NCBI GenBank assembly: GCA_017505745.1
Contig: JAFVOP010000075.1
Coordinates: 1 to 39,658, forward strand
Length of the DNA: 39,658 nt
DNA from: Clostridia bacterium
GTDB taxonomy: Bacteria > Bacillota > Clostridia > Oscillospirales > CAG-272
Reading direction: 5' to 3'
Positions within the stretch are counted from its first letter, which is position 1. Every line of letters starts with the position of its first letter. Both the position numbers and the translations under genes were made by a program. Shown in pieces: positions 15,601-20,115 of the stretch. The notes beneath the pieces are model-generated. The model was not told the DNA's origin, did not search any database, and saw nothing but the letters and a program-made list of their open reading frames with translations.

Positions 15601-18600
15601 CGGAGGAGCATTACGGTGTATCCGGTGAATCCACCTATCTGCAAACGGTGTACCGGTACAAATACGTTGCGGTTCTCCTGCAGGACGGCACGTATCGCAC
15701 CTATCCTACACTGGAATCCTACGATCATTACTATGAAAACGGGGAGAAGTCCGAGTGGTGGAAGCACGAGTATACGTACGGAGAAAACAACTTCTGTATG
15801 TATACCGATGCCTACACCTCCTCGTACGGAGAAGCGTACATCAATGAGTATATCAATCACAGCGAACTGACGGACCGCTACGAATTCCTGAATGCATCCA
15901 ACCGTTGCAGTGACGGCGTACGGATCACAGAAACCTGTAGCGCTTGCGGCGAGCAGGTGAATGAGTACAATACCTACAGTCACTCCTATGATGTCAAATC
16001 CGTTCACGACCTGAGCGAGATCGGCAATGCATGCGGCGGTTGGATGACCGTGAGCGACTGTACGCGTTGCGAGTATGCAAGCATGGATTACCACTTCTAT
16101 TGCTCGATGACGGAATCGCAAACGCTCTACGAGCTCGACGAGAACGGACGCGAGCATGAGATCTGGTCTTATGAGTGCGAAAGCTGCGGCTTCAAATACA
16201 CACGCGAGGCCAAATACGTGGTTGTGGATCAGTGCTACGTAACGCAAACCCAAACGTACTCCTTCGGCATTGATGAGAATGGCGAACCCAAGTTACTGGT
16301 AGTCACCACTCCCACCTATTGGACCGATCACAACACCGAGCATTCGTCCACCGATACCGTGGAATCTACCGAAATCGATGAGAACGGCAACACCCTGACC
16401 GTGCGCACCTGGGAAAACAAGTGGCAGTGCACGAAGTGTGGATGGACGGAAAGCCGTTACGCATACGTCGAAAAGCTGGATGCCAACGGAATCATGCGGT
16501 ACTCTGCTGAGCAACGCTACAACACGCGTGGTGAAACCCCCTATGTGGAGTACGAATGGATTCAATATTACAACGAGGAAGGTCAACAGTACAAGACCGA
16601 GGAAAACCACTACACGTCCGATGGCAACGGGGAGTTCTATCTGTCGCAAAAGAACGTGTCGGAATATGAATCGGTCCGCCGCGCGGACGGAAGCAATCGA
16701 CAACTGCTGCTCTCGCGAGTATATGCTTCCTATAACAGTGCGGGCGAGCAGGTTAGCGGCGAGGTTTACACCTATGTGTATGCCGACGGTGATCCGTGCA
16801 ACCGTACCGAAACCTATACCGATTTCTACGGAAATGTCACCGAAAACCAGCAGACCGAGCATAGCGAGTATATCACCGTTTACGAGCTGGCAGAGGGCTC
16901 GGTTACCTGTGTGGACGGTGTGATCCAAAAGACGGTTTGCCGCGATTGCGGATATGAGATCGGACGAAACACCTATTATTCGCACTATTCCTTCTGGGAT
17001 GAACAAAGCTTTGCCACGTCCTGCGGAACGATTCATCTTTCGATCTATCGCTGCGCATGCGGGCAGAACTTCTCGGATTCGATCGGTACGTCGGGCTGTG
17101 ACTTCTCGAGCAACCGGACTTACGAGACCGATCCCAACGGCAACGAGCACGAGCTGATTACCTACACCTGCAGAAATTGCGGATTCGTTTACGTACGCGA
17201 TATCTGGTCGGAATACAGCGAAAGCTGTGAGCAGATGCGCTATACCCACTGCACGTTGACGGTGGACGGTCTGACCGTGTTCGACCGTTTGGTATCCCGT
17301 AACTGCGGAGTGTCGCACAATTCCGAAATCACCTCCAACGAGCCTACGGAGGAGGAGATCGACGGACTGCGTGTGGTAACCACCGAAAGCGCCACCACCT
17401 GCACGCGTTGTAACAAGCTTCTCCATACACAAACAACGGTAGAGTCCTTTGATGCGCAGGATCGCCTGATCAGCCGCGAGGAGATCCGTAAGGATCTCAA
17501 CGTTGAGGTGGAGGGAGGCCTGTACGAGGCGTACCGTAACAAATACGTGTACGGATACTACACCCTTTCCAACGGAATGGAAATCTGCTATCCTGTCCTG
17601 GAGCTCTATGCCGACTACAACGCGGACGGCACTCCCTGGAGCTATACGCATTACGAGTACACCTATCCCACCGCGGGTGATTTCTGCCATTCGATCCGAA
17701 CCCGCATCGATGTTGAAGGTAACGAAACCGCCGAGGAATACGAATCTCACGTTCATCACTCCGGGAAGTACGTGCTTTCCGAGGGAAGCGTTACCTGCGA
17801 GGACGGATTGGACCGTATCGAGTACTGTACGCTTTGTAAGGAAGAGCTGTATCGCCATGAGAACTGGACCAAAGGACACGTGATCGATCGCGAGAACGCC
17901 ATCGAGACCGTGGATCTGAGCGCATACGGCGCAGTTTGCGGTGCGTATGCCGAAATCTACGCTTGCCCGTGTCTGGCCCGTCAGTCGTTGTCAGTGGAGG
18001 CCGAGTGTCTGTTTGACTCCAACTACTACAGCTACGAGGACCCCGTAACCCAACAGGTGCACGGTGGATACCTCTACACCTGCGCAGTCACCGATCCCAC
18101 GCTTTGCGGTTTCCGTTATCTGCATTTGGAGTATACCGAGACCGATGAAAAGTGCAACGGCTATGATCACACGCTTTATCTGTTCGGATTTGATCCCGAG
18201 ACCCTTACATACGGGGAAAAATGGGAGAACGTCTATGCAAACGGACGGACCATGCACCATATGGTGAATACCACCACAACGTCCGAAACGGACGGCAGAA
18301 CCGTGGAGGAGAACACCACCGCCTGCGAATATTGCGGTATGCTTCGGGAGACTTACCGGTATACCTACTACACCGAAGACGGTGTGGATAGGTACGATTG
18401 GGAGCACTTCAGATATAATACCGAGGATATCGATCACAACTATCTGCTCCGCTACAACCTGCAGAAGAGCCGGATGCAGGTGAGCGAAAGAGGTGCATCT
18501 CGATACGTGTGTGTTCTTGATCTGATGGAGTATTACGATGAAGCCGGCCAGAAGATCGATTGGACGCGCTACGAATACGATTACAGTACATCCAACTGTC

Positions 18601-20033
18601 ATCCGATTTGCACGTACACCGATATAAACGGAGCAAACGAGATTTCGGAGGGCACCGATCACTGGTGGCATTCGAATGACAATGAGTGGAAGGACGGCCG
18701 TCCCGCCACCTGTACGCAGGACGGTATCTGCATCGAGCACTGCTACAACTGCGAGGAAACGCAGGAGTCTTACCATTCACGCCGTTGTCACTCCTACGGG
18801 TATGACAGCACCCTCGGCTGCTACGTTTGCTACCATTGCGGTCTTGAAAATCTCACCGGCGCCGATGGCTACGTTGAGCTGGAAGACCTGAGCAGCCGTT
18901 GGGGCGACGGTACCGAGTATCTTGTTGGCTTCTATAATCCGCATTTCCGCGACTACCTGATTGGACTCTATCTTGTGGTTGGCGAAGAGGAATACGATCT
19001 GAGTATAGAGCCCGTTGTGGAGGAAACGCTGATTGCGATCAACGTGCAAGCGGTGCTGGATGCGGCAGCGGAACTGGGACTGGATGCTTGCGCGTATATG
19101 ATCCGCGTAACCTTCATTCCGCTCAACGTGGATGAGGTATACGATTTTGCGATCACGCTCGATCCTCACGTTTACAAGGTGGATGATGCAAACTGCATCA
19201 TCCCCGAGGACGTATGTGATGCACATACGGTAATGGCGTATCGGTGTGAGCTTTGCGATCATACCTACAAGACCTCTGTGTATACCGGTCATTATTGGGA
19301 GAGCCATGACATCAGATTCCCGGATTCCTGCGGCGGTGAATTGACGCTCTATTTCAACGAATGCCGGGTCTGCGGCGATCAGATTTGGGGAGGATATTCC
19401 AGCAATTGCCGGCTGGAGACAGAAGAGCTGGAGCGCGAGGAGGGTGACGGCATGAGCCGTTCTCTGTACAAATATTCCTGCTCGGTTTGCGGAATCTCCT
19501 TCCTCTGCGAAGTCACGAATACCGAGATAGCCGGTTGTAAGCGCCGTCAAACAGAGACACTTTCTTGGGATTTGACCGAGGACGGCACCTATGCCAAGAG
19601 TAAAACTCTGGTTTCCGTCAATCCGAACCATGAATGGGAGCAGATCCTGATCGATGAGACCGTTGAGACTGACGAAAACGGAAATACGGTACGTAAACAA
19701 ACGTACGAGCACCGTTGCTCCGAGTGCGAACTTCTGGAATCGACCGTGGATCATGTCTACGTATCCGATGCGGACGGCGTAACGATCCGCGAGGAGGAGT
19801 GGTCAAAGCCTATAGCGTCCGATGGCGGCCGTAACGTTTACGAATATTTCATGGGCGAGAACGGACAACGCTACATGAAAACACAGATTTGGGAAAGCTA
19901 CGATCTTTCCGGAAATCTGACCGGCGGATGGAAGGTTATGCACGAGTATAACTTTGAAACCATGGTCCGTACGTCTACGTACTATGATTTCCACGGAAAC
20001 GTTACCGACGTAAGAACCAACTGTTTCTCGTGA
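3681..20033 (+). CDS. Giant (5450-residue) Cys-knuckle repeat lipoprotein
   Basis: One open frame of 16.35 kb. I chose the ATG at 3681 over the upstream in-frame ATG at 3639 because GGGAGG lies 9 nt before it and the protein then starts with a clean type II signal peptide: positive N-terminus, hydrophobic core, and lipobox LSSC with lipidated Cys27. A short Thr/Glu stretch (about residues 37-43) leads into repeats. Residues about 51-1347 and 1497-2469 are two arrays of short Cys-pair units, separated by a beta-rich domain (1348-1496). Residues about 2470-5450 are nine copies of a module of about 300 residues. I see no LPxTG motif, S-layer homology domain, transmembrane segment or enzyme motif, so it should be an extracellular lipid-anchored protein. 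Similar short Cys units occur widely as one or a few copies in clostridial surface proteins and have no established function; an array this long is unusual. It is apparently monocistronic, with its own promoter and terminator. Role unknown: metal binding, adhesion or a surface fibre are possible. Confidence 0.9.
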   Translation: MKQTKILWSCLFCLVALVIGLTCLSSCGFKSLFSKNEPDTETESATGDDSCNHAWSPWAVVTPATCTEGGVRERICSKCQKLEPGNIAPLGHDWGEWEETVAPSCQAHGVLTRVCKNNDAHVESKQTEERQHVFDREVVDAKYLKSEATCTARAVYYKSCVCGLHETGDYAAVFTFGAPPAHSVSNWVSIGSAGHRGSCECGRTETLPHVWNDGVTISEPTHTQDGQMLYTCVDCGATKTAKLAATKDHEFPNEWTMDGDLHYRECSCGKIEMYPHEWGDGVISVAPDCSKEGVKTYICGSGCGATKVVSIPKTTDHKYTVCEYMDEALHTLTCDCCGKVLYQDHDWQRNEKKDVAPTHVAVGVEAYLCVGCGAEKTKTVAPSEELANAHTFKNSWLPFDSTHHRLICDCGEVELAVHEWDVEVTKEATHTEEGERRYTCKCGETKTEVVEKLEGHTFGEWTEAESGHKRVCACGAYEEAEHAWDAKGEITLQPTHLLEGEIVFTCTDCGATAAKVLEKTKEHTFGEWYHDEDPDVHVRKCACGETEREAHAWDSGRVTLAPTCSKEGERTKICTVCGAKKIESVEKTEHANLVYISKSALIHEVKCMDCETSVEEKHVWDNGRETNPATCQKGAVWVYTCKLCSHEVTEEKTELADHTYGDWEIAENGGSVRYCTVCNDKDTSEHHWDQGTVTNPATHTGEGTKLYTCTDEGCDATFEASIPKTPEHTYNVKDPTNEDALKSKATCQAYALYYYVCACGHVPTDGDATTFPYEEGSLAEHVFQREDFDPKYIRNEASCGVDATYYKSCLYCEAHGTEEYFTEEGSALEHNYTESLIPARCGQSGLRTYTCGNCGDIQTEEIPALEHVWVEEKKAASCLNGGTSGYIKTYCKNDGCTAGEYTEILPEHSYLVEITAATCTKDGEERRVCTVCGHEPEPIKLEATGEHDYSRKIVESVQTCTTPGITKYMCKGCGEFKRNEEGTEIYVDYEPALEHEHFAYDYVEATCLTPKYKRSVCKCGYVLQSVAQGQANGHSWTDGKKIDPTCTAEGSLEQHCSVKGCDAEQTVPLDKLAHELKITPVAATCETNGYEVTECSNCDYRVEKTTSAALGHRYPVDTTVTVPPTCEEEGYKLKTCIGCGKEDKSEVIPPLGHLWEVNDATCYTPDYCDRGCGKEGDGATGQHVYAIVDSETVEATCETNGSQTWRCTTEGCTASYTVETHALGHTLDPSTTEIKTNTTVGTDAGCITQEIKCTKCSVPTCGKVVEVVYDSYNSCHYNKQLTKAATCQVPGLYTYTCSVEGCGHSYTEEIPVPENPEHKWVDGPQSLNTGNTKIMVCGYDGCKATKTVVDASNGVTADDLDNSKELVLGNASITLDDATKEALKETAGSGSLNLAVDALKGEDLGNLVDLPEGSTVYNLTMSVGEDQNISQFDGLVTVRIPYTLEPGDDPDAIIIWYINDLGEVDEIKARYVEIDGEGYAEFQTNHFSYYTVTRLTPAQRCEKYGHSVKEVVQKANCLIDGYVLHVCTRCGNRETKETTEAYGHDWQDTVIPATCTTSGCTVSVCLRCQLKYEHDAVKAFGHSMLHSVEDSKDASCAEAGYKRYVCTNEGCEYTRDVALAKLAHAYTKTVIEPTCTTGGVTVYTCENCGQSHESALTVAKGHRTVDRVVAPTCTSGGYTEHFCEICNARFENTNETEKRAHSWNVKEPTCGVGQTCTVCGAKGAEATNAHVYGKDGLCKTCKKACEHEWYDGAVVLPTCETDGYTKRICLHCEQEYTGEGYEEYKKQESHGGHQWMLVDSKTPTCKANGYGYRNSRCQLCGETQKETLEPLSHEIVKEHIAATCTEDGYVREYCKGCGETMNSEVLSATGHKYEILEKTEVSCETNGYSKSKCTVCGNVLEETVAMTGHNMVLKSHVDPTCTKEGYQYFVCQNKHCNHKEEITLEKLPHAFGGWKKFDGESHVRSCSCGMTETAEHAWEETKILEHATHHKAGEKLLTCADCKATATEEIPQIPHEFGDWVNLDENRHARRCDCGDVEYDDHGWTVKEHVEPTHYADGKTLYGCDTCGATRTEMHAQIAHSFGEWIADGDVHKRVCSCSETEIQDHEWQLKQHVDATCKDDGKDVFVCPVCSHERTEVLPKHENHDFGDWFDVEGGRKRVCKVCGKEETTIHTWDQGAVTKEPTCKEEGIRTYTCTVCGATETESIAKKDHVFGSWTDYNGTKHVRVCDCGEAEYASHEWDAGKETQAPTHVKEGVLTKTCKDCKATKEEPIQTLPGHVFANGWVSVDDKKHARECACGEIEYAEHFRDQVEVIREATHYESGLRLETCTTCGDSREVEIPQIKHVFGDWYEVDGKQHARSCSCKETEYADHEWDEGVVVTPATHLKEGETTYTCVTCGAEKTELQEKLDGHSYKETNRVEPTCTKDGRVTYTCACKESYTEILKAPGHSYGDGGACTVCGEKLPEEGECNHSNLDSLKIETEFLTNVHTCSQGVRVRYVCPTCGETVKTEVHFSHDYEVQEIDMAECGCPCEGAQLIIDACRFCGRGDAHFESGCRYYSQDEMYVDYETGIRHRVMTLTCEEHNWSYQIDEQIGEVVVGCESRIETVYTFGLNSKPMKITLTHVQSQHETVGNTSESIDMETDGDGKEWRTVTQIYESRCAKCGALLEIRTIKIRYNEENLPFWAYMQEKVPMDPYNKECNEFIITGEAYQEAEYEISESGEPISSRMRMRMIQYAPDGSVQYVEVTEQHVDANAYRTYESVSIYVPINGEEVLINQEETTYCNIIRTDGHVENLPTKRVTSQYQENGELTYSATEIWEYTTFEGNDCKLHIKHTLPDGTVEEEMRYQHGDTEITYSFEGDEQNCESGYRVNHVCQDCGEVTMSYVEYGHRCEDEYIDLYELGCHCGGKAYVSKCTVCGYTSGEVSLGCKLQTESKNVGYDEAGNLHVTVVFVCEGCGFRYSVEEWTVRENCTGYRYEIYRLGLSEDGSEAKKEFTLRTMTEKTEHSWNTEVLSSETKTEVDADGRTVTVTLLEEKVYCTACGNGSKHTLTETRIDENGNLLYKSVSEFGVDSDTDESYVIRKTIMEYTLATPANEAPFYYLSLKLVNTYDRAGDVLMFDRYTYTYRNGDYCHLEESYTNSAGLGFGGTTTTHRGESTTTEFLNGENCETGVIVKHFCTSCGETIATDTYYHHITEGKTVDLSQYGNKCGTTVYVGVCPCGRSMDWWFEKHNCSFESSYKCVEGEDGFSHDVHTFVCTQCGFTYVEEMWSEKTEGSCVFVDHHVIRFGTQSTESEPYVVETEVVTENHSLMHQIIVDEFTERVTETGATVQVHTYEAAYVCRTCGYSENRERTVTETDANGLVLSKYHASYAVENGKEFLYMESTHTYGTAANEDGSFFTYQLGYTCSYYSASGEKTNGWTDVYSYTEGNYCVYTVTTTDFYGKETTVEKTAHGKTEPHYELVENASSCEDGVIQKIVCVRCNEVLSTKTHYSHLTVSKRTDLSEYGAVCKGYIQLYSCICGQERSIRFSNNCKAMQEDLSYEQDGVHHQKTRYTCTDPNCGFVYTYEYWYEIDEDCEQTYYERYSLGVDEDGGALEEIGIKKENGYSHSLQPETISQSKTTETDANGNELTVEVLEERLVCSNCQLMQSHVKTVRKTDANGNELYFYRGNYAYDEENEPYLESEEEISYILRTLANGEQMLYTECRTCSSYDSNQNQTDFERHTYHYSEGDFCTYTVTHEYMGGKEYEETVSEHAKIEITQTLLEGATDCKEGWIYREICEACGKVTYEDTRYGHETYPRTVEMTPYGAVCGGHIVIHSCACHYKSSVNILLGCNFEATTERVPQEDGGTRTYYYYTCTNEACGFRYVREVCNEYDASCNRINRTRYAFGLDAENNAAYEFSYQRITGNNHSFSYGAVSTETSTETDANGALLNVKIEKHQSICERCGLVGSQDYMLKTEKTDSNGNVVEVTEEHYGVSGESTYLQTVYRYKYVAVLLQDGTYRTYPTLESYDHYYENGEKSEWWKHEYTYGENNFCMYTDAYTSSYGEAYINEYINHSELTDRYEFLNASNRCSDGVRITETCSACGEQVNEYNTYSHSYDVKSVHDLSEIGNACGGWMTVSDCTRCEYASMDYHFYCSMTESQTLYELDENGREHEIWSYECESCGFKYTREAKYVVVDQCYVTQTQTYSFGIDENGEPKLLVVTTPTYWTDHNTEHSSTDTVESTEIDENGNTLTVRTWENKWQCTKCGWTESRYAYVEKLDANGIMRYSAEQRYNTRGETPYVEYEWIQYYNEEGQQYKTEENHYTSDGNGEFYLSQKNVSEYESVRRADGSNRQLLLSRVYASYNSAGEQVSGEVYTYVYADGDPCNRTETYTDFYGNVTENQQTEHSEYITVYELAEGSVTCVDGVIQKTVCRDCGYEIGRNTYYSHYSFWDEQSFATSCGTIHLSIYRCACGQNFSDSIGTSGCDFSSNRTYETDPNGNEHELITYTCRNCGFVYVRDIWSEYSESCEQMRYTHCTLTVDGLTVFDRLVSRNCGVSHNSEITSNEPTEEEIDGLRVVTTESATTCTRCNKLLHTQTTVESFDAQDRLISREEIRKDLNVEVEGGLYEAYRNKYVYGYYTLSNGMEICYPVLELYADYNADGTPWSYTHYEYTYPTAGDFCHSIRTRIDVEGNETAEEYESHVHHSGKYVLSEGSVTCEDGLDRIEYCTLCKEELYRHENWTKGHVIDRENAIETVDLSAYGAVCGAYAEIYACPCLARQSLSVEAECLFDSNYYSYEDPVTQQVHGGYLYTCAVTDPTLCGFRYLHLEYTETDEKCNGYDHTLYLFGFDPETLTYGEKWENVYANGRTMHHMVNTTTTSETDGRTVEENTTACEYCGMLRETYRYTYYTEDGVDRYDWEHFRYNTEDIDHNYLLRYNLQKSRMQVSERGASRYVCVLDLMEYYDEAGQKIDWTRYEYDYSTSNCHPICTYTDINGANEISEGTDHWWHSNDNEWKDGRPATCTQDGICIEHCYNCEETQESYHSRRCHSYGYDSTLGCYVCYHCGLENLTGADGYVELEDLSSRWGDGTEYLVGFYNPHFRDYLIGLYLVVGEEEYDLSIEPVVEETLIAINVQAVLDAAAELGLDACAYMIRVTFIPLNVDEVYDFAITLDPHVYKVDDANCIIPEDVCDAHTVMAYRCELCDHTYKTSVYTGHYWESHDIRFPDSCGGELTLYFNECRVCGDQIWGGYSSNCRLETEELEREEGDGMSRSLYKYSCSVCGISFLCEVTNTEIAGCKRRQTETLSWDLTEDGTYAKSKTLVSVNPNHEWEQILIDETVETDENGNTVRKQTYEHRCSECELLESTVDHVYVSDADGVTIREEEWSKPIASDGGRNVYEYFMGENGQRYMKTQIWESYDLSGNLTGGWKVMHEYNFETMVRTSTYYDFHGNVTDVRTNCFS
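3831..7721 (+). repeat. Short Cys-knuckle repeat array I (in-frame, residues about 51-1347)
   Basis: By eye about 34 Cys-pair knuckles (CxxCG, CxCG or CxxxxC). The usual unit is: His plus aromatic residue, spacer, [A/P]-T-[C/H], a Gly four residues later, Y-x-C-x-x-C-G, a run ending in Ile/Val, then the next His. A second flavour (H-x-R-x-C-x-C-G-x-x-E then H-x-W) alternates with the first in part of the array, giving a compound unit of about 70 residues. At the DNA level codons such as ACC-TGT-ACC recur, but the copies are clearly diverged. Confidence 0.85.
7722..8168 (+). other. Beta-rich spacer domain inside the giant lipoprotein (residues 1348-1496)
   Basis: This segment has no cysteine and breaks the knuckle array. 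It has alternating hydrophobic strands, including TVRIPYTLEPGDDPDAI, then WYINDLGEVDE, and ends in HFSYYTVTRL. That closing pattern resembles beta-sandwich domains found in S-layer and other surface proteins of Bacillota, which often end in H-[FL]-S-x-Y. The family assignment is by resemblance only. Confidence 0.6.
8169..11087 (+). repeat. Short Cys-knuckle repeat array II (in-frame, residues about 1497-2469)
   Basis: The knuckle repeats resume right after the spacer domain, with roughly 28 more Cys pairs. The two-flavour compound unit is most regular between about 9500 and 10920, where H-x-F-G-[D/E/S]-W begins each unit. The array ends with HSYGDGGACTVCGEKL, the same closing motif type as HTYENGKCSVCG in the lipoprotein at the right edge of the window. 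Confidence 0.85.
11088..20030 (+). repeat. Nine tandem modules of about 300 residues (in-frame, residues about 2470-5450)
   Basis: An anchor of the form D-L-S-x-Y-G-x-x-C-G recurs near nt 11249, 12374, 13284, 14187, 15093, 16008, 17005, 17912 and 19308. Spacing is mostly 903-915 nt, about 302 residues, with longer first, sixth and eighth intervals. Each full module also carries C-x-x-C-G-F-x-Y with a following acidic/aromatic stretch, a T-E-T-D-x-N-G segment, C-x-x-C-G or C-x-x-C, a Y-x-Y-x-x-G-[D/N]-x-C stretch, a T-D-x-x-G-x-x-T stretch, and a closing Y-x-x-x-H. The last copy is truncated. Confidence 0.85.
18867..19173 (+). other. Inserted cysteine-poor segment between modules 8 and 9 (residues about 5063-5164)
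   Basis: The eighth anchor interval is about 1396 nt, not about 905. The extra length is largely this segment, which has one Cys, strands such as YLVGFYNPHF and LIGLYLVVGEEEY, and a helix-like Ala/Leu-rich stretch. I do not recognise a family. It may be a second spacer or a small ligand-binding beta domain. Confidence 0.5.
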
Positions 20034-20051
20034 TGGAGCAATTCCAAAAAA

Positions 20052-20095
20052 CGAGCACGGCTCCAAGGAAGCAATTCCTTGGAGCCGTGCTTTTG
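20052..20095. terminator. Bidirectional intrinsic terminator (giant gene / recG)
   Basis: A perfect stem pairs 20054-20068 with 20077-20091, extends two more pairs inward and closes on GCAA, a GNRA tetraloop. A T-run follows on the plus strand and an A-run precedes it (T-run on the minus strand), so it can end transcription of both convergent genes. Confidence 0.92.
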
Positions 20096-20115
20096 TTTAT
20101 TACCGGGTATGATTT

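Noticed and set aside
5613-17879. Very long open frames on the minus strand opposite the giant lipoprotein gene (about 2261, 1277 and 528 codons).
   Set aside because: They exist because the sense gene rarely uses TTA, CTA and TCA codons. They lack ribosome binding sites, and their products are low-complexity mirror images of the repeats. The sense frame has promoter, ribosome binding site, signal peptide and terminator.
3831-20030. Giant protein considered as a non-ribosomal peptide or polyketide synthase because of its size.
   Set aside because: No adenylation, ketosynthase or carrier-protein motifs are visible; it is a secreted cysteine-rich repeat protein.
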